Below, in pieces: positions 1-6,860 of a stretch of DNA of 64,000 nt (its first letter is position 1; the number at the start of each line of letters is the position of its first letter). Source of the DNA: an uncultured Clostridia bacterium (lineage in GTDB: Bacteria > Bacillota > Clostridia > TANB77 > CAG-508); assembly GCA_934149075.1 (NCBI GenBank), contig CAKPDR010000007.1, forward strand, positions 1-64,000, given 5' to 3'. The position numbers and the translations under genes were made by a program. Under the pieces are notes generated by a model. The model searched no databases. It saw only the letters and a list, made by a program, of their open reading frames with translations, and was not told where the DNA came from.

Positions 1-56
1 GTGTAAGTATAGTGATATATTGAGCTGACCAATACTAATAAATCGAGGGCTTAACT
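1..56 (+). rRNA. rrl: 23S rRNA, 3' end (partial)
   Basis: The first bases carry the conserved Firmicutes 23S rRNA tail (GAGCTGACCAATACTAAT, then a TCGAGG..TTAAC ending). The gene is cut by the left edge of the window. The exact 3' end is placed by similarity to known 23S ends and may be off by a few bases. It lies 71 bases before 5S rRNA, so this is the end of an rRNA operon read on the plus strand. Confidence 0.9.
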
Positions 57-127
57 ATAATTTATTAAAAATCCTAAAAGAATTTCATCTATGTATTTTT
101 GAGTGTGCTTTAATCACTATATAATTT

Positions 128-243
128 TCTGGTGACGATTACATGGAGGAAATACCTGTTCCCATCCCGAACACAGAAGTCAAGCTCCAATGTGCCGAAG
201 ATACTTGTGGGTTACCCTGCTGGGAAAATAGGTTGTTGCCAGT
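128..243 (+). rRNA. rrf: 5S ribosomal RNA
   Basis: About 116 bases with the conserved 5S landmarks: the CCCATCCCGAACAC core at about 160-173, the AAGCTCC motif, and complementary ends (TCTGGTGACG at the 5' end, TTGCCAG at the 3' end). It follows the 23S end on the same strand. The following T-rich stretch (TTTTTTAT) may help termination, although no strong hairpin beyond the rRNA stem was seen. Confidence 0.95.
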
Positions 244-311
244 TTTTTATTTATAATTAAAAAGCATAAATTAGAACTGTTTTGGACAATTTTAATTTAT
301 GTTTTTTTGTA

Positions 312-340
312 TTCACAAAATGTATTAATAATGATATAAT
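312..340 (+). promoter_or_regulatory. Promoter for the flavoredoxin-like gene
   Basis: TTCACA at 312-317 and TATAAT at 335-340 are separated by 17 bases, a good vegetative sigma-factor promoter about 45 bases upstream of the start codon. Confidence 0.6.
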
Positions 341-385
341 AATATACAATCTAAATATAATAAAGTATAAAGGGAGGTTTTATAA

Positions 386-964
386 ATGAGTAAAGTAACA
401 TGGAAACCAGGTACGTTTCTATATCCATTACCAGTTGTAATGGTATCTTGTGGTACAATGGAAGAATCTAATATTATAACAGTTGCGTGGACTGGAATAA
501 TAAATACAGATCCTGCAATGGTATATATATCAGTAAGACCTACAAGGCATTCGTATAATATTATAAAAGAAAGTGGAGAATTTGTAATTAATTTGACTAC
601 TGAAGATTTAGCATATGCAACAGATTGGTGTGGTGTAAAAACGGGAGCACAATTTGATAAATTTAAAGAAATGAATTTAACTAAAGAACCAGCCAAATTT
701 GTTAAATGTCCTATGATAAAAGAAAGCCCTGTATCTGTTGAATGTAGAGTAAAAGAGATTAAAGAATTAGGTAGTCATCATATGTTTGTTGCAGAGGTAT
801 TAGGAATAAATGCTGATGAAAAATATATTGATGAAAAAGGTGCATTTGATATTTCTAAATGCAATTTAATTGCATATTCAAATGGAAATTATTATTCATT
901 AGGCAAAAAAATTGGTAAATTTGGATTTTCAGTTCAGAAAAACAAAAAAAGAAGAAAAAAGTAA
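386..964 (+). CDS. Flavin reductase-like (flavoredoxin) FMN-binding protein
   Basis: A 192-residue protein of the flavin reductase-like/flavoredoxin family, FMN-binding split barrels that act in electron transfer in anaerobes. Visible family features are an early PLPVVMVSCG segment, NIITVAWTGIINTDP (a loop that binds the flavin phosphate in relatives) and SVRPTRHSYNII. The C-terminus is strongly basic (KNKKRRKK), which is not typical and might simply be a lineage tail. The start is supported by AGGGAGG about 8 bases upstream. It is a single gene between the rRNA operon and the rpmG operon, each with its own promoter. The physiological partner and substrate cannot be told from the sequence. 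Confidence 0.8.
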   Translation: MSKVTWKPGTFLYPLPVVMVSCGTMEESNIITVAWTGIINTDPAMVYISVRPTRHSYNIIKESGEFVINLTTEDLAYATDWCGVKTGAQFDKFKEMNLTKEPAKFVKCPMIKESPVSVECRVKEIKELGSHHMFVAEVLGINADEKYIDEKGAFDISKCNLIAYSNGNYYSLGKKIGKFGFSVQKNKKRRKK

Positions 965-974
965 TAAAAATTCA

Positions 975-1003
975 TTGACATATCAAGAAAAAAGTGGTAA
1001 AAT
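975..1003 (+). promoter_or_regulatory. Promoter of the rpmG-secE-nusG-rpl operon
   Basis: A consensus TTGACA at 975-980 and TAAAAT at 998-1003 with a 17-base spacer. The predicted transcription start falls at about 1010, right at the beginning of a stem-loop. Confidence 0.75.
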
Positions 1004-1007
1004 ATTT

Positions 1008-1034
1008 GAGCGTACGTAGAATAAGCGTATGCTC
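1008..1034 (+). other. 5'-terminal stem-loop of the rpmG operon transcript
   Basis: GAGCGTACG at 1008-1016 pairs with CGTATGCTC at 1026-1034 (eight Watson-Crick pairs plus one G-U) around a nine-base loop. Given the promoter, it would sit at the extreme 5' end of the mRNA. That location fits a stabilising hairpin, but no function is shown. Confidence 0.5.
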
Positions 1035-1081
1035 ACATCGTTTAAAAAAAGTAAGGTTAAAAAAGTCGGAGGTGTATTTAA

Positions 1082-1246
1082 ATGGCAGCTAAAGGACCAA
1101 GAGAAAATATCATATTAGAATGTACAGAATGCAAAAACAGAAATTACATGACATCAAAAAATAAAAGAAACAATACAGATAGACTAGAATTAGTTAAATA
1201 CTGTAAATTTTGCAAAAAACGTACAACGCATAAAGAAACTAAATAG
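1082..1246 (+). CDS. rpmG: 50S ribosomal protein L33
   Basis: A 54-residue L33 of the zinc-ribbon (C+) type. Two CxxC pairs, CTEC and CKFC, would bind one zinc ion. The sequence shows the family pattern ILECTECKNRNYMTSKNK. L33 lies on the large subunit near the E site. The start has a good ribosome binding site (GGAGGTG, about 6 bases upstream). It is the first gene of an operon with secE and nusG, the normal Firmicutes arrangement, 28 bases before secE. Confidence 0.93.
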   Translation: MAAKGPRENIILECTECKNRNYMTSKNKRNNTDRLELVKYCKFCKKRTTHKETK

Positions 1247-1274
1247 TATAAAGCTATTTTTAGGAGGAAATAAA

Positions 1275-1757
1275 ATGGCTAAAAAAGATAATAAGAATGA
1301 AAGTAAGGCTAAAAAACAGTTTTTCAAAGACTTTAAAGCAGAACTAAAAAAAGTAATTTGGCCAACACCAAAACAATTAGTAAATAATACTACTGCTGTT
1401 GTTGCAATAGTATTAGTAACTGCTGCAATTGTATTTGTATTAGATGTTGTATTCGATATGGGGAATAAATATGGAATAAGCAAAATGCAAAACATAGTTA
1501 ATGAAAAATATAATAAAGAAGAAAGCTCTGAAAATACTGATACTACAGAAAATACTGATAACGGAGAAAAAAATACGGACAACCAAGAAAACACAGATAC
1601 AAAGGATTCTGCTACTGAAGAAACATCAAATGATAGTAATGATAGTAATGATAGTTCAACAGCAGAGGATTCAAATACAACTGAGTCAAATACAGAAGAT
1701 GTTACACCAACAGAAGAAACAACTACTGATGGTGAACAAACTAATCCGGAACAATAA
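1275..1757 (+). CDS. secE: Preprotein translocase subunit SecE with a long acidic tail
   Basis: The N-terminal 70 residues are a normal single-span SecE: an amphipathic segment with FKDFKAELKKVIWPTPKQL (the conserved V-W-P motif) and one membrane helix at about residues 40-62. SecE clamps SecY in the translocon. Bacterial SecE of this type is usually 60-75 residues. This one has 160, because about 80 further residues rich in Asn, Thr, Ser, Asp and Glu follow the helix, including NDSNDSNDS. By the usual topology (N-terminus inside, one span) the tail should be outside the membrane. Position between rpmG and nusG confirms identity. RBS AGGAGG is 7 bases upstream of ATG. Confidence 0.92.
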   Translation: MAKKDNKNESKAKKQFFKDFKAELKKVIWPTPKQLVNNTTAVVAIVLVTAAIVFVLDVVFDMGNKYGISKMQNIVNEKYNKEESSENTDTTENTDNGEKNTDNQENTDTKDSATEETSNDSNDSNDSSTAEDSNTTESNTEDVTPTEETTTDGEQTNPEQ

Positions 1758-1770
1758 GGAGGTCAAATAA

Positions 1771-2307
1771 ATGTCACAAAAAGATTATGATATGTCACCA
1801 AGGTGGTATGTAGTACATACATATTCAGGATATGAGAATAAAGTAAAAACTGACCTTGAAAAAACAGTAAAAAACAGAGAACTGGAAGAATATTTCTTTG
1901 ACATAGTTGTTCCAATGGAAGAACAAATTGAAATAAAAGATGGGCAAAGAAAAGCAAACTTGAAAAAAGTGTTTCCAGGTTATGTTTTAGTAAAAATGAT
2001 TGTAACAGAAGAAACATGGTATATTGTTAGAAATACTAGAGGTGTTACAGGATTTGTAGGATCTGGAACAGACCCTATTCCATTAACTGATGAAGAAATT
2101 CGTGCAATGGGATTTGAGGATGCATCAATAAGTGTTGATTATGATGTAAATGATTCAGTACAAATATTAAATGGACCATTTAAAGATTCAATAGGAACTG
2201 TTCAAGAAATAAATAAAGAAAAGCATAAAGTAAAAGTTTTAATATCTATGTTTGGTAGGGAAACACCAGTAGAATTAGAATTTTCACAAATACAAAAAGT
2301 AGATTAA
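1771..2307 (+). CDS. nusG: Transcription termination/antitermination factor NusG
   Basis: A 178-residue NusG. The NGN domain spans about residues 10-110, with the landmarks RWYVVHTYSGYENKV and KVFPGYVLVKM. A KOW domain follows at about 125-178 (VQILNGPFKDSIGTVQEI). It binds the clamp of RNA polymerase and influences pausing, elongation and transcription-translation coupling. It lies 13 bases after secE with a clear GGAGG site and precedes rplK, so it belongs to the same operon. Length and motifs are normal. Confidence 0.96.
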   Translation: MSQKDYDMSPRWYVVHTYSGYENKVKTDLEKTVKNRELEEYFFDIVVPMEEQIEIKDGQRKANLKKVFPGYVLVKMIVTEETWYIVRNTRGVTGFVGSGTDPIPLTDEEIRAMGFEDASISVDYDVNDSVQILNGPFKDSIGTVQEINKEKHKVKVLISMFGRETPVELEFSQIQKVD

Positions 2308-2325
2308 AGGAGGCGAAATTTTAAA

Positions 2326-2754
2326 ATGGCAGAAAAAGAAATTTCAAATATTATAAAATTACAAATAGAAGCAGCAAAGGCAACTCCAGCTCCACCAGTT
2401 GGACCAGCTTTAGGTGGTAGTGGTGTAAACATCATGCAATTCGTTAAAGAATTCAATGATAGAACAGCAAATCAAGCAGGATTCATAATCCCTGTTGTAA
2501 TAACTGTATATAAAGATAAATCTTTTTCATTTATTACAAAAGTTCCACCAGTAGCTGTATTAATAAAAAAGGCAGCTAAAATTGAAAAAGGTTCTGGAAA
2601 ACCAAACAGAGATAAAGTTGCTAAAATAACAATGGAACAAGTTAAAGCAATAGCTGAACAAAAAATGCCTGACTTAAATGCTGCATCAATAGAAACAGCT
2701 ATGAAAATGGTAGCTGGAACAGCAAGAAGTATGGGAGTAGTTGTAGTAGACTAA
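2326..2754 (+). CDS. rplK: 50S ribosomal protein L11
   Basis: A 142-residue L11. The N-terminal domain has the proline-rich APPVGPALGGSGVNIMQF motif, and the C-terminal rRNA-binding domain carries KAAKIEKGSGKPN and the GTARSMGV motif. L11 forms the GTPase-associated centre with L10 and L7/L12, which are encoded downstream. The gene starts 18 bases after nusG with an AGGAGG site. Length is typical. Confidence 0.97.
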   Translation: MAEKEISNIIKLQIEAAKATPAPPVGPALGGSGVNIMQFVKEFNDRTANQAGFIIPVVITVYKDKSFSFITKVPPVAVLIKKAAKIEKGSGKPNRDKVAKITMEQVKAIAEQKMPDLNAASIETAMKMVAGTARSMGVVVVD

Positions 2755-2772
2755 TATTATTAAAAAATAAAA

Positions 2773-2804
2773 GTGGGAGAGTTATATAATAACTCGTTAA
2801 AACC
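2773..2804 (+). promoter_or_regulatory. Probable L1-binding autoregulatory site before rplA
   Basis: In the rplK-rplA gap, GTGGGAGAGTTA, a short loop, and TAACTCGTTAAAACC form a small hairpin flanked by GGGA and ACC bases. This resembles the L1 target known from 23S rRNA and from rplK/rplA mRNA leaders. It lies just upstream of the rplA RBS, where binding of L1 could repress its own translation. Assigned by resemblance only. Confidence 0.5.
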
Positions 2805-2819
2805 AAAGGAGGATTAAAA

Positions 2820-3503
2820 ATGAAAAAATCAAAAAGATATGTAGAGTGTTCTAAATTAGTTGATTCTAATAAAGAATATGAAATCAAAGAAGCATTAGAT
2901 GTAATAGAAAAAATGCCAAAAACAAAATTTGATCAAACAGTTGAATTACATGTTAAATTAGGTGTAGATTCAAAACATGCTGACCAACAAGTAAGAGGTA
3001 CAGTTGTACTTCCAAATGGTACAGGAAAAACACAAAGAGTTTTAGTATTTGCTAAAGGTCCAAAAGCAGACGAGGCTGAAAAAGCTGGAGCTGACTTTGT
3101 AGGTGCTGAAGAATTAATACCAAGAATTCAAAATGACAACTGGTTTGATTATGATGTAATTGTTGCAACACCAGACATGATGGGTGTAGTTGGTAGATTA
3201 GGTAAAGTATTAGGACCAAAAGGTTTAATGCCAAACCCTAAATCTGGAACTGTTACAATGGATGTAGCTAAAGCAATAAAAGAAATCAAATCTGGTAAGG
3301 TTGAATATAGATTAGATAAAACTAATATTATTCACTTAGGATTTGGAAAAGTTTCATTTGGTGCTGATAAATTAGCTGAAAACTATGATGCAATAATGGG
3401 AGCTATAATAAAAGCTAAACCAGCAGCAGCTAAAGGACAATACATCAAAGGTGTATCTATATCAACAACAATGGGACCTGGACTTTCTATTAACCAAAAA
3501 TAA
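2820..3503 (+). CDS. rplA: 50S ribosomal protein L1
   Basis: A 227-residue L1, forming the mobile L1 stalk that assists tRNA release from the E site. Family landmarks include DQQVRGTVVLPNGTGK, MMGVVGRLGKVLGPKGLMP and KSGKVEYRLDKTNIIH. The start is supported by AAAGGAGG about 8 bases upstream. It follows rplK in the usual order, separated by a likely L1 control hairpin, and is followed by the L10 leader rather than directly by rplJ. Confidence 0.97.
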   Translation: MKKSKRYVECSKLVDSNKEYEIKEALDVIEKMPKTKFDQTVELHVKLGVDSKHADQQVRGTVVLPNGTGKTQRVLVFAKGPKADEAEKAGADFVGAEELIPRIQNDNWFDYDVIVATPDMMGVVGRLGKVLGPKGLMPNPKSGTVTMDVAKAIKEIKSGKVEYRLDKTNIIHLGFGKVSFGADKLAENYDAIMGAIIKAKPAAAKGQYIKGVSISTTMGPGLSINQK

Positions 3504-3520
3504 TTTATATATATAATAAT

Positions 3521-3618
3521 AGCCAAAGACAGTAGGCAATAAAATAAGACCTACCGAGGTATATTGAGATAAACACAATCTTTATGCCTCGAGATATTTG
3601 GCATAGGGATTGTTTTTT
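3521..3618 (+). promoter_or_regulatory. L10 leader (rplJL autoregulatory RNA) with terminator
   Basis: Between rplA and rplJ lies the characteristic L10 leader: AGACAGTAGGCAA, then AGACCTACCGAGGT, then ATGCCTCGAG. The 3' part forms a terminator-like hairpin (ACAATCTTTATGCC at 3575-3588 with GGCATAGGGATTGT at 3600-3613) ending in six T residues. By analogy with known L10 leaders, excess L10(L12)4 complex binds the leader and lowers rplJL expression; the hairpin suggests attenuation is used here. Confidence 0.88.
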
Positions 3619-3658
3619 AATTTTAAATAAAAAATACATCTAGGAGGTGAATTATAAA

Positions 3659-4159
3659 ATGGCAAGTGAAAAAATCTTAAACCAAAAGAAAGAAGAAGTA
3701 TCAAAATTAGCTGAAAAAATGAAAGAAGCTAAAATAATACTTTTAACAGATTATAGAGGAATTAATGTAGCTGATGTAACAGAATTAAGAGCAGAACTTA
3801 GAAAATCTAATTCTGAATACACAGTAATAAAAAACAACATAACAAGAAGAGCATTAGCTGAAGCTGGAATTGAAGGACTAGAAAGTTTATTAGAAGGTCC
3901 AACAGCAGTTGTTATGAACAATGATGATTACTTAGAAACAGCTAAAATAATATACAATTACAGTAAAAATAATGATTTTTACAAAATCAAAGGTGGTGTA
4001 ATTGATGGAAAAGTAATGACAGCTGAAGAAATAATAACTTTAGCAAAATTACCATCAAGAGAAACATTACTATCTATGCTTGCAGGTGCATTACTTGGAA
4101 ATATATCAAAACTTGCAGTTGCACTTGATCAAGTTAAAGCTCAAAAAGAAAATGCTTAG
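3659..4159 (+). CDS. rplJ: 50S ribosomal protein L10
   Basis: A 166-residue L10, the base of the L7/L12 stalk. The N-terminal rRNA-binding domain includes LTDYRGINVADVTELR and YTVIKNNITRRAL, and the C-terminal helix that docks L7/L12 dimers is at the end. The ATG at 3659 is chosen because AGGAGGTGA lies 7 bases upstream; an in-frame GTG at 3647 is inside that ribosome binding site and cannot be the start. Expression is probably controlled by the leader immediately upstream. Confidence 0.96.
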   Translation: MASEKILNQKKEEVSKLAEKMKEAKIILLTDYRGINVADVTELRAELRKSNSEYTVIKNNITRRALAEAGIEGLESLLEGPTAVVMNNDDYLETAKIIYNYSKNNDFYKIKGGVIDGKVMTAEEIITLAKLPSRETLLSMLAGALLGNISKLAVALDQVKAQKENA

Positions 4160-4248
4160 TATATCTATGCAATTTATTAAAATATGAAAATAATTAGAGT
4201 AGCGAACTTATATCGTAAATATTAAAATAAAAAATAGGAGGATTTAAA

Positions 4249-4608
4249 ATGAGTAAAGAAGAAATGATAGAAGAAATCAAAAAAATGACAGTAGTAGAAT
4301 TAGCTGATTTAGTTAAAGCTATAGAAGAAGAATTTGGAGTATCTGCAGTAGCAGCTGCTGCACCAGCAGCTGCAGGAGCTGCAGCAGCTGAAGAAAAATC
4401 TTCATTCAATGTTGTATTATCAGCAGCAGGAGATCAAAAAATTAAAGTTATCACAGCTGTTAAAAACGCATTAGGATTAGGATTAAAAGAAGCTAAAGAA
4501 ATGGTTGATGGAGCACCAAAAACATTAAAAGAAAACGTTTCTAAAGCTGAAGCTGAAGAATTAAAAGCTAAATTAGAAGAAGTTGGAGCAGTTATTGAAT
4601 TACAATAA
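4249..4608 (+). CDS. rplL: 50S ribosomal protein L7/L12
   Basis: A 119-residue L7/L12 with three typical parts: an N-terminal dimerisation helix, an alanine-rich hinge (AAAAPAAAGAAAAEE, about residues 35-49) and a C-terminal factor-binding domain (KIKVITAVKNALGLGLKEAK). It recruits and stimulates translational GTPases such as FusA and Tuf, encoded further on in this window. RBS AGGAGG. A terminator follows, so this is the last gene of the operon; rpoB is not next to it, unlike in most Firmicutes. Confidence 0.97.
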   Translation: MSKEEMIEEIKKMTVVELADLVKAIEEEFGVSAVAAAAPAAAGAAAAEEKSSFNVVLSAAGDQKIKVITAVKNALGLGLKEAKEMVDGAPKTLKENVSKAEAEELKAKLEEVGAVIELQ

Positions 4609-4620
4609 TTTATAATATAG

Positions 4621-4648
4621 AAAGACACTTGAAATATAGTGTCTTTTT
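4621..4648 (+). terminator. Terminator of the rplJL operon
   Basis: AAAGACACT at 4621-4629 pairs with AGTGTCTTT at 4638-4646, followed by T residues. Confidence 0.8.
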
Positions 4649-4650
4649 GC

Positions 4651-4679
4651 TTGCTATTTCGTATATAATGCGATAAAAT
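4651..4679 (+). promoter_or_regulatory. Promoter for mtnN
   Basis: TTGCTA at 4651-4656 and TAAAAT at 4674-4679 with a 17-base spacer, directly after the rplL terminator. Confidence 0.5.
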
Positions 4680-4720
4680 ATTAACACAGTAATTTAAATT
4701 GGAATAAGGAGATTAATGAT

Positions 4721-5431
4721 ATGAAGATATATGGAATAATAGCAGCAATGCAAGAAGAAATGCAAGAAATAAAAAAAATAATGACAAAGATAGAAGAAAA
4801 AGAAGTATATGAATTGACTTTTTTTGAAGGAAAAATAAATGAAAAAAATGTTGTTTTAGTAGAGTCAGGAGTAGGAAAAGTGAATGCGGCTAGAACAACA
4901 CAAATTTTAATAGACAATTTTAAGATAGAAGCTATTATAAATGTTGGGTCTGCTGGTTGTGCAAATAATGAATTAGAAATAGGAGATATAGTAATAGGAA
5001 AAAAATTAGTTCAACATGATTTTGATATAACTGCATTTGGGCATCCGAAAGGTTTTATAAGTAATGTAGGAGAAAATATTGAAAGTGATAGTGAATTAAT
5101 TAGAAAAATGGAACAAACAATATCAAAGTTACAAGATAAAGAATTTAAAATAAAGGTCGGTACAATTGCATCAGGAGATATTTTTTGTACAGAAAAAACA
5201 ATGAAAGATAAAATAAGAACAAAATTTAATGCAGATGCAATCGAAATGGAAGGTTCTGCAATTGCACAAGTATGTAAATTAGATAATATACCATTTATTG
5301 TTATAAGAAGTATTTCAGATAATCCAAATGGAAATAATAATATAACATTTGAACAATTTTTAGAAAAGGCTTCAAAAAGATGTGCACAAATAATTGAAGA
5401 ATTTTTCAAGCAGGATGCTTTACAAATCTAG
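4721..5431 (+). CDS. mtnN: 5'-methylthioadenosine/S-adenosylhomocysteine nucleosidase
   Basis: A 236-residue MTA/SAH nucleosidase, which cleaves adenine from methylthioadenosine and S-adenosylhomocysteine, clearing inhibitors of methylation and feeding methionine salvage and autoinducer-2 chemistry. Visible catalytic elements are Glu12 in IIAAMQEEM, the GVGKVNAA phosphate-site segment, the AIEMEGSAIAQVC segment and the Asp in IRSISDNPNG. Length matches the family. It has its own promoter and an AAGGAG site; the promoter of the following T-box overlaps its last codons. Confidence 0.92.
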   Translation: MKIYGIIAAMQEEMQEIKKIMTKIEEKEVYELTFFEGKINEKNVVLVESGVGKVNAARTTQILIDNFKIEAIINVGSAGCANNELEIGDIVIGKKLVQHDFDITAFGHPKGFISNVGENIESDSELIRKMEQTISKLQDKEFKIKVGTIASGDIFCTEKTMKDKIRTKFNADAIEMEGSAIAQVCKLDNIPFIVIRSISDNPNGNNNITFEQFLEKASKRCAQIIEEFFKQDALQI

Positions 5432-5447
5432 GAAAAGGTGCTATAAT
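5419..5447 (+). promoter_or_regulatory. Promoter of the T-box/pheST transcript
   Basis: TTTACA at 5419-5424 and TATAAT at 5442-5447, 17-base spacer. The -35 box lies inside the end of mtnN. Predicted transcription start is about 5454. Confidence 0.6.
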
Positions 5448-5453
5448 TACAAA

Positions 5454-5740
5454 TGTTAGAGTATATTAATAAAATCCTATGAAAAAGCAAAGTAAATATA
5501 TTGAAATGTATTACAGAGAAAATAGCAAAGCTGAGAGCTATTTATACAAAATATATTGAAAATTCACTTTTGAGGTCTTACTTTGAACAACAGTAGAAGT
5601 AAGCGGTTGAACCGTTAAAACTATAATGAGGTTAATAAACGAGCTTTATAAAATATAAAAAAGCAAGTAATTAATAAAATTAGGTGGTACCACGAAAAGA
5701 ACCATTCGTCCTAATAGATAGGAAGGATGGTTCTTTTGTT
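5454..5740 (+). promoter_or_regulatory. T-box leader, specifier UUC (phenylalanine)
   Basis: A tRNA-sensing T-box. CAAAGTAA near 5489 pairs with TTACTTTG near 5578 to close stem I; inside are an AGAGAAAATAG-type motif and the AAGCTGAGAGCT distal region. TTC at 5563-5565 followed by A is the likely specifier, matching Phe codons and the pheS-pheT genes downstream. The T-box bulge AGGTGGTACCACG is at 5682-5694. A terminator stem follows (AGAACCATTCGTCC with GGAAGGATGGTTCT, then T residues to 5740). Uncharged tRNA-Phe should stabilise the antiterminator and raise pheST expression. Confidence 0.93.
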
Positions 5741-5789
5741 GTTGGACAGACAATTAGGATTATACCTAGAGAAAGGAAGGATAGAAAAG

Positions 5790-6839
5790 ATGCAAGAAAA
5801 AATTGAAGAGATTAAAAAACAAGCAGAAGAAAGAATCAAAGAAATAAAAGACTCAAAAGAATTGCAAGACTTAAAAGTTAAAGTTTTAGGAAAGAAAAGT
5901 GAATTATCAAACTTACTAAAAAGTTTAGGAAATTTAAGCCCAGAAGAAAGACCAAAGATAGGAGCACTTGTAAATGATGCTAGAAAAGCTATAGAAGAAA
6001 AATTATCTATTGCTGAAGAAAGTATAAGAGAAAACATGTTAGCTGAAAAATTAGAAAAAGAAACGATAGATATAACACTACCTGGAACAAAAATGAAAAG
6101 AGGAAGCAAACATCCTGTAAATAGGGTAATAGAGGAAATAGAAGATTTATTTGTATCAATGGGATATGATGTTGTAGCAGGTCCAGAATTAGAAACAGAC
6201 GAGTTCTGTTTTGAAAGATTAAATTTACCAAAAGGTCATCCAGCAAGAGATATGCAAGACAGTTTCTACATAACAAATGAATACTTATTAAGAACACAAA
6301 CATCAGCAGTTCAAGCAAGAACAATGCTTGCTAATACAGAAAAAACACCAATAAGAATGATATGTGCAGGAAAAACATATCGTAGAGAAGATGATGCAAC
6401 ACACTCACATCAATTTGGTCAGGTTGAAGGACTTGTAATAGATAAAAAAGAAAGAAATGTATCACTTGCAGATTTAAAAGGAACATTAGAGGTATTTGTA
6501 AAAAAATTAATAGGGAAAAATTGCGAATTGCGTTTTAGACCAAGTTATTTTCCATTTACAGAACCATCTTATGAAGTTGATGTAAGTTGTTTCAAATGCG
6601 GAGGAAAAGGATGTAATTTATGCAAGCAAACAGGATGGATAGAAGTACTTGGATCAGGAATTGTACATCCAAATGTATTGAAAATGAACGGATATGATCC
6701 AGAAAAATATAGTGGATTTGCATTTGGAACAGGCTTAGAGCGTTTAGCAATGTTCAAATATGGAATACCAGACATGAGATATTTATATGCGAATGATATA
6801 CGCTTTTTATCTCAATTTGATAGAAAGGACGAAGAATAA
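5790..6839 (+). CDS. pheS: Phenylalanyl-tRNA synthetase alpha subunit
   Basis: A 349-residue catalytic alpha subunit of class II PheRS (alpha2beta2). The N-terminal coiled-coil arm spans about residues 1-90. Class II motifs follow: GSKHPVNRVIEEIEDLF, the motif 2 region CAGKTYRREDDATHSHQFGQ, and motif 3 in FGTGLERLAMFKYGI. The start at 5790 is preferred: GAAAGGAAGG precedes it and the reading frame upstream runs back into the T-box terminator. A Cys-rich loop (CFKCGGKGCNLC) is visible, a feature seen in some PheS. It is followed 21 bases later by pheT. Confidence 0.95.
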   Translation: MQEKIEEIKKQAEERIKEIKDSKELQDLKVKVLGKKSELSNLLKSLGNLSPEERPKIGALVNDARKAIEEKLSIAEESIRENMLAEKLEKETIDITLPGTKMKRGSKHPVNRVIEEIEDLFVSMGYDVVAGPELETDEFCFERLNLPKGHPARDMQDSFYITNEYLLRTQTSAVQARTMLANTEKTPIRMICAGKTYRREDDATHSHQFGQVEGLVIDKKERNVSLADLKGTLEVFVKKLIGKNCELRFRPSYFPFTEPSYEVDVSCFKCGGKGCNLCKQTGWIEVLGSGIVHPNVLKMNGYDPEKYSGFAFGTGLERLAMFKYGIPDMRYLYANDIRFLSQFDRKDEE

Positions 6840-6860
6840 ATTGTAAAAGGAGGTAAAATA

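Noticed and set aside
1501..1770. Second 89-codon frame overlapping the secE tail
   Set aside because: It is a Lys/Gln/Leu-rich shadow of the low-complexity tail; the secE frame runs without interruption from the conserved core.
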